A stretch of 64,000 nucleotides of DNA from Thalassia testudinum (GCA_037157565.1 JAZHRO010000012.1:2072501-2136500); one strand, 5' to 3'; shown: positions 1-12,451, numbered from the stretch's first letter. Notes: generated by a model from the letters alone, not told the origin. A program made the numbers and translations.

Positions 1-930
1 TCCTTCGCACGTGCTCGCGCGTCCTCCGCCTCTCCTACTCATCTAGCATGCAGCCACCGCCACCTCTCCTTTGCACCAGCAACTCTGCCTACGCGCAGAG
101 CATGCGTCCTTCAGCAGTCCCTTCACCTCCAACCTGTGCCCCCCCTCGCAGCACGCCCGCGTCCTCCTTGCTACACCTCCAGCAGCAGTGCACGCTTCTC
201 CTCTCCACTCTCTTGTCTCCAATAGCAGCAGTGCGCCACCTTCAATAGATCACGCCATCTCCGGTGCACCACCTTCCCACGCTCCACGCGTGGCCAGCGC
301 CTTTCACCTCCTGCGCGTAGCCAGCAGCACACCTCCGCACGCACTCCTCCACGCATGCCTCTCCCCTCGTGCAGCCCGCAGCAAGCAACAGGAAGAGCTC
401 TGCTGGCATCAAGCCCTCCATCCGGCTGGCTCCGTCCACCATCTACCATGACGCAACCACCGCTGGATGCGCGCCAACCCCGCCTAGCTCCGGTGAGCTT
501 CACGCCTCCAACCGCTACCTCCTCCGTGCATGGAGAAGCTCAAAGCAAAATCCCCTATTTTTGCACAGTAACTTCTCAATTACTTATTACATCTTGTGCC
601 ATTGTGGAAAAAATGGTTTAGGTTATTATTATTATAATGTTGGCCATTTTATAAAGCGAGCCCTCCTCTTTGCTTTAATTACTTTGTCAGCATATGTGAA
701 CCTTATAAGCCTCATTTGAGAATGGTTTTGATATCAATTCTTTGCAATTTCAATTGTGAACTTTTGTGAAAGACTTTCGTGAGTTTTAATAAGCTATTGC
801 CTCCCTGTGGACACGATCCAGTCTTTCGAGTGGTTAATTTTTATTATTTTGATTAGTGATTTTCCACCACTTGCATAGTACAACACGATATTTTATGTGA
901 GAAACAACGAAATCAAAAGTTGACTTTTCA
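1..930 (+). repeat. A1 element, 5' LTR (right part only)
   Basis: This is the 3' portion of a long terminal repeat whose start lies outside the window. It is a direct match, with scattered changes, to 6177-6499 followed by 34948-35633, which is the split 3' LTR of the same element. It ends in CA at 930 and is followed after two bases by a degenerate primer-binding site. The stretch at about 785-840 holds the 'TTGCCTCC(C)TGTGGAC' type of motif found near the 3' ends of several LTRs in this window. C-rich reading frames in 48-720 are not conserved as proteins and are treated as noise. Confidence 0.85.
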
Positions 931-932
931 AA

Positions 933-950
933 TGATGCCATTTTCGGGGA
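933..950 (+). other. A1 primer-binding site, degenerate (tRNA-Asp type)
   Basis: It lies two bases after the LTR end. It matches 13 of 18 positions of the intact site at 21126-21143 (TGGCGCCGTTGCCGGGGA), which fits the 3' end of plant tRNA-Asp, the primer commonly used by Athila elements. The mismatches suggest old age. Confidence 0.6.
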
Positions 951-2494
951 GGCAACAAGCTTAATAAAATCGCATTCATTCATTTGTTCACATTGATTTA
1001 AATTTTGAATCATATTTAACTCTGGATTTTTTTTGGTGCGAATGCAATGATCTGCGACACACATTCTACGACTCGCCATCACACCAACCATCGCGAGAGG
1101 TGACCCTTGACGTCACCAGAGGAGAAATTGTTAGAGCCATTTTGCAAGGAACCAGATTGCCAAGAGGGGAAGGACGAGGACGTGACGATCATCTCCGCAC
1201 ATTTAGTCTTTGATTTGATTAGATTAGGATTTAGACTTTTGACTTAATATTCCTTGCACATTTGGTTTAAGACCCTTATTCTGGGGTACATTTTAGGGGT
1301 TTGCTCCCCGACTTTCTTTTACGCCCCTTTGTGGCTAATTTTTGCAATAGTCTGTTTCCATTTATTTAGACTTAGGTTTTTACTTTCTTTTGTGGATTGA
1401 TTTTATTTTTCTTGATTGTGCATAAGTAAGAAAAAAAGACAAAAAAAACACGAGCTGTCTGCTAGAAGCTGCCTACCCCTAGGTCGAATCATTTAGGATT
1501 GAATGAGTAACCTCTAGATTTATTTTACTTGCATTTGTGTGCATCTCATTGAAGATTGCGGGAGGCAAGGTACGTTCTCTTTTACTTTGCATCCATATAT
1601 TGTTCACACATTTGCATCTGGATGTAAAGACAAGACCACCTAAATTATTTTGAAAGAATTAACAAGTGGTCACATTTTTTTGAAAAAGGACTAATTAAAG
1701 GAGGGACATTTAAAAACTAAGGACTTGATTTTCAAACTTGGCGTGCGATTCAAAATTCAAAATCTTTTACGGTGTATGCACACGTATATCTCTTACACCA
1801 CGGCACGCGTTTAGACACTCCTTAGGTTTTAAACCGATAGGACTAGAACCTCCTATTACTGCGGTCTAAAGTGACCAGAACTTTAGTTCAGAGGTAAGTT
1901 GCCTCCAAACCTTGTGGATTGAGGGTAGTTAAGAAGCACCACGAAAGCAACGCTTCAAAGGAAGGGCTTGACCCTACTTGCATCCTTCTTTACTGTGTTT
2001 GGTGGTGACTAAACTTTTTGGGCTTTAGGGAGGATCACCTAAGTCCCAGTTAGGTCTTCTTAGGCATATCATAGGTCGACAAGTAGGCGCGTAATTGTTT
2101 GGATAACTTGAGTTGTCATCTACAACTGCACTTAAATCTCAAAAGCCATAATTGATTAAAGACCTAAAAAGTCCTTTGCTTTGTGTTTGTTTGCTTGGGG
2201 AAGAATCTGATTGTGGTGTGAGTTAGAATGGACCGCCTTGACTTTCATCCTTTCACATCTTGTCCACACCCTTACCCTCACTCTGCAATCTTCAATCCCA
2301 TACGCTGAGAAGGTCCATCTTTTGATGGACAAAATGATAATCATTGGGATCCTTTTTACTCCTATCATAGGAGTATTGGCATGGTTAAGCCCCAAATCAG
2401 TGAGTAGAACCTAGGAGCAAGATTTGCCTTGCCCAATGACCAACACACCATACAAATACCCAACCCACCCTCCCTGAATGATTATAATGGTTGA
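951..2494 (+). other. A1 5' leader, non-coding
   Basis: No gene is seen here. The leader resembles the reverse complement of the A2 leader. For example, the block around 1450-1500 (GCTAGAAGCTG followed by CCCCTAGG) matches 18105-18170. This ties A1 to the A2 family although the coding regions differ. Confidence 0.65.
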
Positions 2495-2563
2495 ACAGAA
2501 ACTCCTAGGTACTATAAGCTTGAGCCTGACTTCTCTCTTGATAGTAATGATGACCTCTCCTCT

Positions 2564-4018
2564 TTGAAGATGGAAATAAAGAGAATGCAAGATGAAATGA
2601 TTAAATTATTAGGAGAATCTTCGAGAGCAGGCCCACAAGAAAAAGAAGAAATTAGTTACCCAATCTACCCCATTAAGGATGACATGCACCCCTCTACGCT
2701 AGATGCATCTCCTGTGGGAGAGCCATACCCTAAGTTGGAGGGGAATTTTGGGGATTATGTAAGGGAGAATAGCTACTTTTCGAGGATCGATTTTGAATCC
2801 TCCCTGTTAGATGATACTTCCTTGAGAGATCCACACCGTAAGTGGGAGGAGGATATGAATGAAAGTAGCTATACATTGGATAAAGAAAGGTGGCAACCCG
2901 AGGAAGATGATGGTCAGGTTGAGTATCCACCTGAATTATATTAGAGTCAAAAGAAAGGAATGATGGTACCATTGGAAGACCTCGACCCAGATGACAGTAT
3001 TTTCGTCACATTTGATGAAGTGGGCCGAAGTCAAGTTGTTAATCCCACTCTCCCTTCTGATCACGAGATGGAACTCAAGCCCACCTTTAGGGAACCTAAC
3101 CCTAACAAAATTCACCTATCTAAGGAGTCCGATGTTACCAGTGTAAACCATTTACCCCAGATAAAGTGACCTAGGGGATCCGTTGAGATTTTAGATGATT
3201 CTAGACCTCGGGTACATGATGAATCATTTGATGAGGAGAAGGATGAATTATATGAGGAACCTACATTCAGGATTTGGAATGACATTAAGGGTGATTATGT
3301 CTTATTTGAAGAATTAGCTCCCGAGGATGTCATGAAGTTGATTAAATCAAGTTTCATTAATACACCTATTGATGATATTCTTCCTCATGATGATGAAATA
3401 ATGGAAAATGTGGAAGCAACTTCTGAGATTTATGTAGATTCACATATAGACTCTGGGGAGGATTTGAGTAAAAAACAAGAACCCGGGGATGACATTGATA
3501 GGATAATCCATAGATCTATTGCTTCCAACCTACCTTCATTTGATTCGGAGTCACCCTCTGATTCTTGTATGCCTGAAAGCGAAATTTTGACTCCTGATGA
3601 AGTACAGGAAGATACTTGTGATGGTACAAGAAATGCTAGGGATGCGATTGAGGAATTAGGAAGAGTGTTAGGGATGGACACCGAGCTGATCAAACCCAAC
3701 TTAGTTCTTATGGCCATTCTGCAACCTCGAAACTTAGACACCCTAGACAATCCCTGGCTTAAAGATATGCTCACTTTTGTTCTGACTGGGGGGCTTAACA
3801 GACCAATATCTCTCGTAATGGGGTACCGGGTATGGATTGATGCTTTCTATGGTCAGTCCATTACCCTAGGGGTTTATCTCTGCACCATTCCTTTCTTATT
3901 TCTTTTGGAGGATCCTTGTCATCCTCCTCCTACCCCTTTAGAGGTTTCTATTCCAGTTTATCCTTTAGAACCACCTCTAGTGACCTGGGAAGATTTCATT
4001 CCCATCTTGGTTGAATGA
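2564..4018 (+). pseudogene. A1 internal acidic ORF of unknown function, broken by two stops
   Basis: One reading frame runs from an upstream stop at 2492 to TGA at 4016. Only TAG at 2942 and TGA at 3167 interrupt it, giving about 485 codons from the first ATG. The three open stretches (126, 69 and at least 228 residues) are in the same frame, so they are remains of one protein. The product is rich in Asp and Glu. It has a short lysine/glutamate-rich N-terminus that could form a coiled coil, and a hydrophobic patch near the C-terminus (about 3850-3915) followed by a proline-rich tail. No gag, protease, RT or integrase motif is visible. It sits where gag-pol lies in related elements A2 and B, so A1 is a non-autonomous derivative. 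The protein is not recognised and its role is unknown. Confidence 0.6.
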
Positions 4019-5428
4019 GCGTTTGCTATTGAGATTCATCATCAACTCGCCAACATCCTAGGTTACCTATTTTCTAGGCCAGCATTACTTTGCCCATTTT
4101 TAGGGCCTATTTCTGCGATCCTTGAACCTGATTTGTAGGTTCTTTAGCTACTTGGCTGCTAACAAAACAACGACAGCCCATTTCTAACCCAGGTAATTCC
4201 TTCTATGCAATGGGGACATTGCAGATTTTAGGCATGGGGGGTGTACTTGGGGATATACATAGCATTTATACATAGTGCATTCATGCTTGTAGTTAAAGAA
4301 TTCTGCATTGCATACAATTGCATTGATAAAAAAAGAAAAAAAGAAAAAAAAAATTTAGTATTGAGCTTAACTGGTTGGGCCCTGCATTCTTAGGCATAAG
4401 ACCAAAACTTTAGGTTAGATTAAGTTGACTCTAGGTGTCTAACTTTAGAAGCTAAGTTGAGCTACTAGCTTTAGACCCTTAAGTCCTTTGTGGACTTAAA
4501 AACTTAAGTAGGAGTCAAGTTACAGACCATTCCTCAAGAGGTTGAGGAAGAAAGCTAAGGATTGAGTTAAAGGCTGGGTAGTACCTGGTGTCTTTTCTAC
4601 CTTTTGGTCTACGGTCCTCGTAACCTAAGCATCCACATTTCACACACACTTGGTCTTGTGTAAATAATGATCACCTTAATTCCTTTCTCGAAGAAAATTT
4701 GGTTCTCTTAGTTCTGACTTAAGAGAAGCTTGAAAACATAATTTGATTGGATGAGTTCCTATCGCAAGAGAGGTGGAGTATATACTCACCTTGAGGATGC
4801 GATGATAACATGTCACCTCCTCGGCTTTTGTCTCTTAGGATATCCATCCTGCTGGGGGCATGTAAGCACATTGTGCGATTCAGGTACCATGGGCGGCCCT
4901 ATCTCGAAGTGCCGATTGCCACAGGCCTGAATTCGCTTCAGAAATCCATGGGCGATACTATCTCGAAGTGTCGATTGCCATGAGTTCTTGGGGTCGCTAT
5001 GGGCAGTGCTATCTCGAAGCATCGAAAGCCAGGCACACTTCGAGGTTTGGTGATGGGGACAATGAATCTGACACAAACCGTGTTGACAGCTGACCCAAGG
5101 TTAGACTTAGAGGAATCACAAAAAAAAAAATCCTCTAACTCTCTTTCTAGGTTGGCAATCATATCAACCTCAAATAACTTAGACCATTACACATGCACGG
5201 ATGCTTTAATCTCTAGGACCAATAAACCCTAGGGTAGAGTTAGAAATCAAGAAAACATGTGCATGCAACTCGTCCTTAGCCGACCTAGTTTGTAACTTAG
5301 CAACTACTTTGGAACCTTAGGTCTAAAGTCTTAACTTAACATGTTTCTAAAGGAAAACCAATTGGGTTGGCTAGTCTACTTGGAGTGCTAGGTTATTGCT
5401 TGAGTTTGCTAGGAACTGGCAAAAACTA
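4019..5428 (+). other. A1 3' untranslated region
   Basis: It is non-coding and homologous, on opposite strands, to 8484-9757 of A2, and in part to 28590-29322 of B. It contains an A-rich tract at about 4328-4353 and the triple repeat described separately. Confidence 0.7.
4887..5031 (+). repeat. Triple 35-bp repeat in the A1 3' UTR
   Basis: Three copies start at 4887, 4946 and 4997. Each runs from a CCATGGGC-like start through CTATCTCGAAG to a GATTGCCA-like end. The starts are 59 and 51 bp apart. The same three-copy layout occurs in A2 and B. Confidence 0.8.
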
Positions 5429-5442
5429 GGCATAGGGGCATT
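5429..5442 (+). other. A1 polypurine tract
   Basis: The purine-rich AGGCATAGGGGCATT type sequence lies directly before the 3' LTR start (TGATGAGCCC). The equivalent stretch of A2 reads GGCATGGGGGCATT on the minus strand. Confidence 0.6.
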
Positions 5443-6499
5443 TGATGAGCCCATATTTGTGGGCTAATTAGTTACTTAAGTGCCTAGGAATTAGATTAAT
5501 ATTAGCGTATACATAGCATGCATTAAGATATGAATAAGTTAGTTTATATATATTTGCTTGTATGCATTACATATATAAATTATTTAGCATGCATTAGAAT
5601 AACATGCATTAGTCTTTAGGTTACATGCATTAACATTTTATTAAGGGTTTGAACATAAATCTTTTTTATTATTCATTTTCTATTCTCTACAGGGAATTTG
5701 CTGCACCAACACCACCAGCTGCCCGCACTAAAACCTACATTCAAGGATGAGAGGAGAATGTGGATTTGCTCCTGCCTCTCCATTTCAAATCCATGCAGAC
5801 GGCTACAAGAGAGGGGTAGCTGCTGTCATGCTCGGGGAGACACCGCCCCACTCCACCACCATGTACTCCACTCCACCACCGTGGTCTCCAAGGCCGAGCT
5901 CCACCACACCGTGGGCCGGCGAGGTGATAGCTCACCATGCCGAGCCGGTGGACTCGTGCCAACACCATGATCGTGTGTCCTCGATGACCATGCATCCATC
6001 ACCGTGCTTCACCAAAATCAACATCACCACCCTCACCGCCATCACCAGCAACCCCCATCGCAGACGCTGCAACTCCACGCAGAGCATCTTCATCTCCCCC
6101 GTCAGTTAAGACGTTCGGGAACTTTCTCGGACGTCTGACGCCCCCTTCACCGCCCACGCACACCTCCAACAACTCCCCCGCGCGTGCCCGTGCTTCCTCT
6201 GCCTCTCCTACTCATCTAGCCTACAACCACCACCACCTCTCCTTCATCCCAGCAGCTCTGCCAATGCATAGAGCACGCGTCCTCCAGCAGTCCCTTCACC
6301 TCCATCGCGTGCCCCCCCGTGTAGCACGCCCGCGTCTCCCCTTCCACGCATGGCCAGCAGTGCACCCACGTGTGCAGCTACGCGCACCACGAGCATCGCC
6401 TGTGTCCTCCTCACTGCACCTCCAGCAGCAATGCATGCTTCTCCTCTCCGCTCTCTCATCTCCAACAGTAGCAGCGCACCACCTTCAGCAGATCATGCC
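5443..6499 (+). repeat. A1 3' LTR, left part
   Basis: It starts TGATGAGCCCATATTTGTGGGC, with a GCCCA/TGGGC hairpin at its start. It is cut at 6499 by insertion of A2. The last five bases, ATGCC (6495-6499), are repeated at 34948-34952, after which the LTR continues. One palindrome pair lies at 6108-6137. Confidence 0.85.
6108..6137. promoter_or_regulatory. 20-bp-spaced AGACGTCT dyad in the A1 LTR
   Basis: Two degenerate copies of CAGACGTCTG start at 6108 and 6128. It is the same site, in the opposite orientation, as 7761-7790 in A2. Confidence 0.6.
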
Positions 6500-8469
6500 T
6501 GATGAGTCGATTTTCGCTTTCGAAAATGATGATTAAGAAGATTTATCGTTGTATTTCTAAGTGGTGGAAAAATGACTAATCAAAATAATTAGAATTAAAA
6601 TTAAACCACTCACAGGAGAGCGGGTCGTGTCCACAGGGAGGCAATGGCCAATTTAAACTCGCAATTAGGTAGAAATCAAGTTTGCTGAAAAATTCGTCAA
6701 ATCAAACAATGCCTATGTAGCTCTGAATGTAAACCTTAAATTTATGGAGAAGTTAAAGGTTGTTGACGTAATTTTCACGTAAAAAAATATCCATGTGCAA
6801 GGGTATTCCATGTACTTTTCACTTGCATGCATACTAAAATGTAATTCAAAATTAAATGTAATGCATGTAGAGATGAATCAATAAGACTTAACAATTCTCT
6901 AGAAGGATAAGCATAAAGTAACAATTTCACCACAATAAAAAAGTAATAAACCAAAAATCTTTTTTTCGGAAATGGCATGAAATGTAAATACTAATTCAAC
7001 CAAAAACAGAGGTTTCTACCTGTCTCCTCCTTACGCACGGGAGAGAGGTTTGTTGGAGGAGCCCTTCTAGGATTAGGTTGCCGGAGCGAGGGCTTCGCGG
7101 CGGTGGCAGCGGCAGGTTGCGAGGTGGCCAGAGCCGGCTGGACGGAGCTTCGGCGAAGGGTGGTTTCTGGCGGTGGCTGTAGCTGCTGAGGACGGTGGTG
7201 CGGCGCTGCTCACTTGGGCACGCACGGGTGCGCACTGTCACGCACAGGCATGCACAGGCGTGCCCGGTCACACACAGGTGCGCGCAAGTGCTCGCGGGTG
7301 GAGCAAAGCTGCTGGAGGCGTTCAGGCCGTGCGGCGAGGGTGCTGCTTGCGTGCAGTTGCACGGGTGTGCGCGGTCACGCATAGGTGCACGAGGTGTGGC
7401 GCAGGTGCTGGAGGTGCTCTGCGCGCGCGAGCGAGGGCAGGAGCACCTAGATGACGTTGGGTCGCTGCTGCTGCAAGCGTCAACGGCGCATTGAAGGGAG
7501 TGCGGGCGGAGGTGTAGCACGCTCTGCACGCGCAGCTGGAAGGCATGCGGGCTGAGCTGCGGGCGCGTGGTGCGTGCTGCAGGAGGTGCGTGGCACGTGC
7601 GGGGTGGTCGTGGAGGGCTGCTGCGGGTGTTCTGGAGGCGTAGCAAGGGGCGCGCACGGTCCTGCTGCTACAGGAATGGCGTGGCTTTTGGGTTTGTTTT
7701 AGTGGAGTGGAGGAAAAACAGAGGATGGGGAAGAAGATGAAGGTGGTGCTGTAGGAGTTTCAGATGTCTGGGAACATTCCCAGACGTCTTAAATGGCGTA
7801 GGAATGAGGAATTGGAGGTGGTTGCTGGTGATGGTTGATGGCGGTGGTTGCATGGCCTTCAGGCACATGCTCGTGGTGAGTTACACAAGTCACTAATGGC
7901 GTGGCGGTCTGTCACCCCGCCTGCCCGCGGTAGAGTGGTCTTGTGCTCGCGATGGGAGGCCGGTGGTGTGGAATGAAGAAGCTCTAGGCTCTGCGCAGTG
8001 GTGGGTCGGAATGGTGGTGGCCCCTGTGCTAAGGACGCAAGAACCCTTCTTTTATGCTACAAGAGGAGTGCAGGCGTAGGCAAGCGTTGGTTGAAGAAGA
8101 AGCGACATAGATCGTGGGAACAGAGATCCACAATTGTTGCTTGTGCATTTAGCTCGCACACTCTCCTGCATGCAGCCGTTGGAGAAGAAACAAATATAAT
8201 AAAGAAAAGAAATAAGGGGTTATTTATGTGCAAACCCTTAAAAGAAATGTGAAATAAAATAATGCATGTAATGCAACCTAAAAGATTAACTATTCTAATG
8301 CATGATATTCTAAATGAATTCTAAGTATGAATGCAATGCATGAAATATGTAAATAAATGAATACCTAGACTAATCTATTTACATCTTATTGTATGCAATT
8401 TATATGCCAATATTAATCTAATTCCTAGGTTTTTAAATAACTAATTAGCCCATAAATATGGGCTCATCA
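6500..8469 (-). repeat. A2 3' LTR
   Basis: 1,970 bp, read on the minus strand from TGATGAGCCC at 8469 to a TCATCA end at 6500. It matches 32992-34947 (1,956 bp) with visible substitutions. The stretch 7190-7460 is a GC-rich run of imperfect CACGCACAGG/GTGCGCG repeats that produces long but meaningless reading frames on both strands. Confidence 0.9.
7761..7790. promoter_or_regulatory. 20-bp-spaced AGACGTCT dyad in the A2 3' LTR
   Basis: Palindromes start at 7761 (CAGATGTCTG) and 7781 (CAGACGTCTT). The inner arms are ATGTCTGG-type and CCAGACGT, with an 8-bp spacer. Confidence 0.7.
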
Positions 8470-8483
8470 AATGCCCCCATGCC
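8470..8483 (-). other. A2 polypurine tract
   Basis: The minus strand reads GGCATGGGGGCATT immediately before the LTR start at 8469. Confidence 0.65.
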
Positions 8484-9757
8484 TAGTTTTTGCTAGTCCC
8501 TAGCAAATTCAAGCAATACTCGACTCTTCAAGTGGACTTAGCTAACCCAATTTGTCTTTCCATAGAAACATGTTAAGTTCAAACTTTAGACCTAAGGTTC
8601 CCAAGTAGTTGCTAAATTACAAACTAGGTCGGCTAAGGATGAGTAACAGGCATGGGTTTCTCTGATTTCTAACTCTACCCTAGGGTTTATTGGTCCTAGA
8701 GATTAAAACATCCGTGCATGTGCTATTGGTCTGATTTATTTGAGGTTGGTATGATTACCAACCTAGAAAGAGGATTATATATATATATATTCTTTTTTTT
8801 TTATTATTCTTCTAACTCTAACCTTGGATCAACTATCAACACCGTCTGTGTCGGATTCATCGTCCCCATCACCGAACCTCGAAGGGTTCTTAGCTTTCGA
8901 TACTTCTAGATAACACCACCCATAGCGACCCCAAGAACTCCTGGTAATCGACACTTCGAGATAGTATCGCCCATGGATTTCTAAAGTGAATTCAGGTCTG
9001 TGGCAATCGGCACTTCGAGATAGGGTCGCCCATGGTACCTGAACCGCACAATGTGCTTACATGCCCCCAGTAGGATGGATATCCTAAGTGACAAGCGTCG
9101 AGGAGGTGACATGTTATCATAACATCCTCAAGTTGAGTATATACCCCACCTCTCCTGCGGTAGGAACTCTTCCAATCAACTTGTGCTTTCAAGCTTCTCC
9201 TAAGTCAGAACTAAGAGAACCAAAATTTTTCTGCAAGAAAGGAATTAGGGTGATCACTATTTACACAAGACTAAGTGTGTGTGAATGTGGATGCTTTAGT
9301 TACGAGGACCCGTAAACCAAAAGGTAGAAAAAGACACCAGATACTACCCAGCCTTTAACTCAATCCCTAGCTTTCCTTCCTCAACCTCTCGAGGAATGAT
9401 CTTCAACTTAACTCCTACTTGAGTTTTTAAGTCCACAAAGGACCCTAAAGGTCTAGAGCTAGTACTTCAACTTAGCTTCTAAGTTAAACCCTAGAGTCAA
9501 CTTAGTCTAACCTAAAGTTTTGGTCTGCCTAAGAATGCAGGGTCCAGCCATTGAAGCTCAATAATGCAAAATGTTTTTTTTTTTTATAACAAATGTATGC
9601 AATGCAGAATATTTAAACTAAATGCATGCATGCACTATGTATAAATGCTATGTACAGATGCCTCAGGTCCTATCCCCCCATGCCCTGTTCAAACAATGTC
9701 CGCATTGAAAGTAGAATGACCAAGGGAAGATATTACCTGAGGCAGAAGAGAAAAGAG
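8484..9757 (-). other. A2 3' untranslated region
   Basis: Non-coding sequence between the integrase end and the LTR, homologous to 4019-5428. It includes a TA/T-rich run at about 8780-8815 and the triple repeat. Confidence 0.7.
8892..9035 (-). repeat. Triple repeat in the A2 3' UTR
   Basis: On the minus strand the copies begin at 9035, 8976 and about 8925, with spacings of 59 and 51. This is the same layout as in A1. The core CTTCGAGATAG is seen on the plus strand. Confidence 0.8.
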
Positions 9758-10220
9758 CTAAGGCTCCTCGAGAGTGACCTCGTCAACCAACTGGCCATCC
9801 AAAGTTACATAAGGTTTTAATTGTTGGCCGTTGACAGTGAAGGGTGGTGCTGAAGAGGAAGGATTCTTGATCTCTACAGCCCCATGCGAAAATACTTTGG
9901 TGACAATATAAGGCCCATCCCAACGTGATTTCAATTTTCTGGGAAACAACTTAAGTCTGGAATTGAAAAGCCAGACTTGTTGGTTGGGCTCAAAGGTATT
10001 TCTAAGGATGTACTTGTCATGCAAGACCTTAGTTCTCTCTTTATAAGCTTGGGAGGTGTCATAAGCATATTCCTTAGCTCCTCAAGCTCAGTCAACTCCA
10101 GTAAACGTGCTTTACCAGCTTGCTCTAAATCCATGTTAACACTTCAGATAGCCCAAAGTGCCCTATGTTGAAGTTCAACAGGTAAGTGGCATGCCTTCCC
10201 ATACACAATCCGGAAGGGAG
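9758..10220 (-). pseudogene. A2 integrase, C-terminal part
   Basis: This is the end of the A2 polyprotein. 10144-10220 encodes the conserved block with FRIVYGKACHLPVELQ, which in Athila integrases follows the catalytic core. It is contiguous with 12452 onward once C1 is removed. 9758-10024 encodes the C-terminal domain with a GPYIV segment and the stop at the end of pol. A stop after 10144 and a frameshift between 10024 and 10144 break the frame. GGGAG at 10216-10220 is one copy of the C1 target duplication. Confidence 0.8.
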
Positions 10221-11539
10221 TGATAGCGAAAATACGCGGTTTGTTAAAATACGTCGTTGTAACGCGTAAATCCGCTTTCGCTCTTAAATTTATAATCCTA
10301 GATAGGGAAATATCTAGGGTCGTCCAAGGAGGCAATATGGTTGCAAAATTGATTCTCTTGCTTGGAATATATCTCAACTTTCTTTTTGGTGATTTTCAAT
10401 ATACCATTTTTTTTTGTTTTTGAACTAAGGCAACATGCGAAATTATGGCGGGAAAAGTGTTTACACTTCCAATTAAGTAAACTACTCTAAAGTGGCAAGT
10501 AGAGCCTCTCCCTAAGCTCACTCTAGGCAAGTGGAGGCCTAGAATAATTAGGGAGAGGAAGTGAAGAATGCTGAAAATAAGCAAATAGAAATGCAAACAA
10601 GATATGCGAAGAAAGCAACTAGATAATTGATAAAGTGTTTAACAAAAATGCCTAGTAGAGGAATTCTTCTACTACTAGATAATTGAAATAAAGAAAGAAA
10701 ACACAAATCCTCTAAATAGATGGTGAAGAAGAGGGCTTCTTGCTCCAAGGTTGGTGGCTCCCAAGCTTGAAAAGAATCCTTCAACTCCTTCCTTGCAGTA
10801 CTCCGCCAAGGTGATGACCTCCAAGGCAAGCCCTAAGGGGGCGTGCCCTAAGTTTCTCTCCAAGGGTGGACGTCCACCCTAAGCTTTTCTCCTTTGCCTG
10901 GCCGTTCTCCTTGAAGTGGGAGAGTCCTCCTCCTTGGCGTGGCTCAAGTTGAAGAGAGTGGGGAGAAGAAGGCACCAAAAGGGCTGGTGATGTGCCCCTT
11001 TAATCTCCTTCTCTACTCCTTCTTCTTGGCCGTAGGTATAGGTGGTTTAGGTAGAAAATATACTAAGGGAGGATGCCCCAAAATGATGGTAGGTGGTGGC
11101 TTTTTATAGAATAGGATGGGGGGTTAAGGTGCCCCTTGAAATGGAGGGCTAGGAGGGAAGGATGAGGGTGGTTGGTGATCCTATGGCTAGGGTGAGTTGG
11201 CGCCACCCCAAGGGGTGTTAAAGGGGGTGGTTATGGTGGTGTTGGTGTCTTTTGGTGGTGGAGAGACACCCCCATGTTGGCGCCAACATGGGGTCTTCTA
11301 GAAGGGGGGTTAGGTGGATGGTGGAGATGGATTCAAGGAGGATTGTGTGGTGGAGATGAGGGGGGATTTTGGAGGGAAAAGTGGCGCCATTAAGGGGTGG
11401 TTATGGGTAGTTTTTGGTGCCACTTTTAGGTGTCTTTTGGAGGTGGTGGGTAGGTTAGGTTGGTGCCAAGTAGGTTAGCTTATGTGGAGCTCAGGTGGAG
11501 CTAGTTGGGTGGAGTTGGTAGGTGGGTTTTTGGGGTGGT

Positions 11540-12230
11540 ACAAGCCAAAGAAGTTGGAGCATAGCTAAGCTAAGCTAAGCTAGCTTAGCTAATGGAGGAG
11601 TAGAGGAGAAGGTGTTGGAGCTAGGGTTTGGAGGAAGGAGCTGAGGAGAAGAAGTCTGGAGCTGGAGCAGGAGCTGGCTGCTGCTGAAGAGGCTAGCATA
11701 GGGCTACTCTAGCTGGCTTAGCTTGCTAGTTCTTTGCTAGTTGCTAAGCCAAGCTAAAGTGAGCTAGCTTCTACCAAAATGAGCTGAGGTGAGCTAGGTC
11801 TGGTGCTCCCAGGGAGAATCAAGCTGGTTGATGGAGCTAAGGTAGCTTAGCTCAACTGAGATGAGCTAAGCTGAGTCCCCGGGAGCTGGACTTGAGCTTC
11901 CTGAGCTGAGATGAATTCTCCTTCAGCTGGCTGGAGTTGAGTGGAGCTGGATGTAGCTGGATCTGAGCTGGGGTGAACTCCTGTCAACTCAGCTGAGCTA
12001 GCTAGAGCTCCCTGTGAACTAGTGGGAGCTGAGATGAGCTAGACTCAGCTAAGTTGAGCTGGATCTGAGCTGACTTGAGCTAGGGTGAGCTAAGGTGAAC
12101 TCTCTTGAGCTGCCATCCAGCTGAGATTAGCTGAATGGAGCTGGGATGAGCTAACCCTAGTTCAAGTAAGCTAGGTTCCAGCTGTGGTGAGCTGGATCAA
12201 GCTGGGTTCCAACTAGTCTGGGCTTCTCCT
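11540..12230. repeat. AGCT-rich degenerate repeat in C1
   Basis: This is a long run of imperfect units such as GAGCTGAGATGAGCT and CTAAGCTAAGCT. The matching part of C2 is 62400-63000. No coding potential is visible. Confidence 0.75.
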
Positions 12231-12426
12231 TCACCATTTGCCTTCTTGAGTGCTAGGGTTTTAGGGATCTGTGCATCTGTATATCCCTAACACTCACAAA
12301 AACACATTAAAACGACAATAAAAAATGCAATGCATGCCTATCCTAATTTATGCCTAAATGCAGCCCAAAAACCCGTTTGCGGAGTAAAATCCTAAGAGCT
12401 AGGTTAGTTTTAAAGCATAAAAATGA

Positions 12427-12446
12427 TGATAAACTGGCGTTTATCA
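12427..12446. other. Terminal hairpin of the C1 LTR
   Basis: Perfect 8-bp arms (TGATAAAC and GTTTATCA) flank a 4-base loop at the LTR edge. C2 has the same structure with a compensated base pair. Confidence 0.7.
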
Positions 12447-12451
12447 GGGAG

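Larger units (their letters stand above)
10221..12446 (-). mobile_element. C1: solo LTR
   Basis: 2,226 bp bounded by TGATAGCG and GTTTATCA (TG...CA) and flanked by GGGAG on both sides (10216-10220, 12447-12451). There is no internal region, PBS or polypurine tract, so it is a solo LTR left by recombination, or less likely a non-coding insert. Minus orientation is inferred because the reverse complement of 10221-10345 carries the GCCTCCTTGGACGACCC-type motif that marks LTR 3' ends elsewhere in the window. About 11540-12220 is a degenerate repeat built on AGCT/GAGCTGA. It is related to C2 at 61230-63264. Confidence 0.85.

Noticed and set aside
71..719. Proline/serine/histidine-rich frames at the left edge
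   Set aside because: They lie in the LTR and are not kept in the second copy.
4328..4353. A-rich run as a poly-A tail
   Set aside because: It lies inside the A1 3' UTR, upstream of the LTR, and no retroposon body ends here.
7173..7657. Overlapping Ala/Arg/Cys-rich frames on both strands
   Set aside because: GC-rich imperfect repeat in an LTR. The A2 LTR copy at 33481-34138 differs by indels that change the frames.
10865..10882. GGGTGGACGTCCACCC palindrome as a member of the AGACGTCT family
   Set aside because: Only the GACGTC centre is shared; it is single and has no partner at 20 bp.
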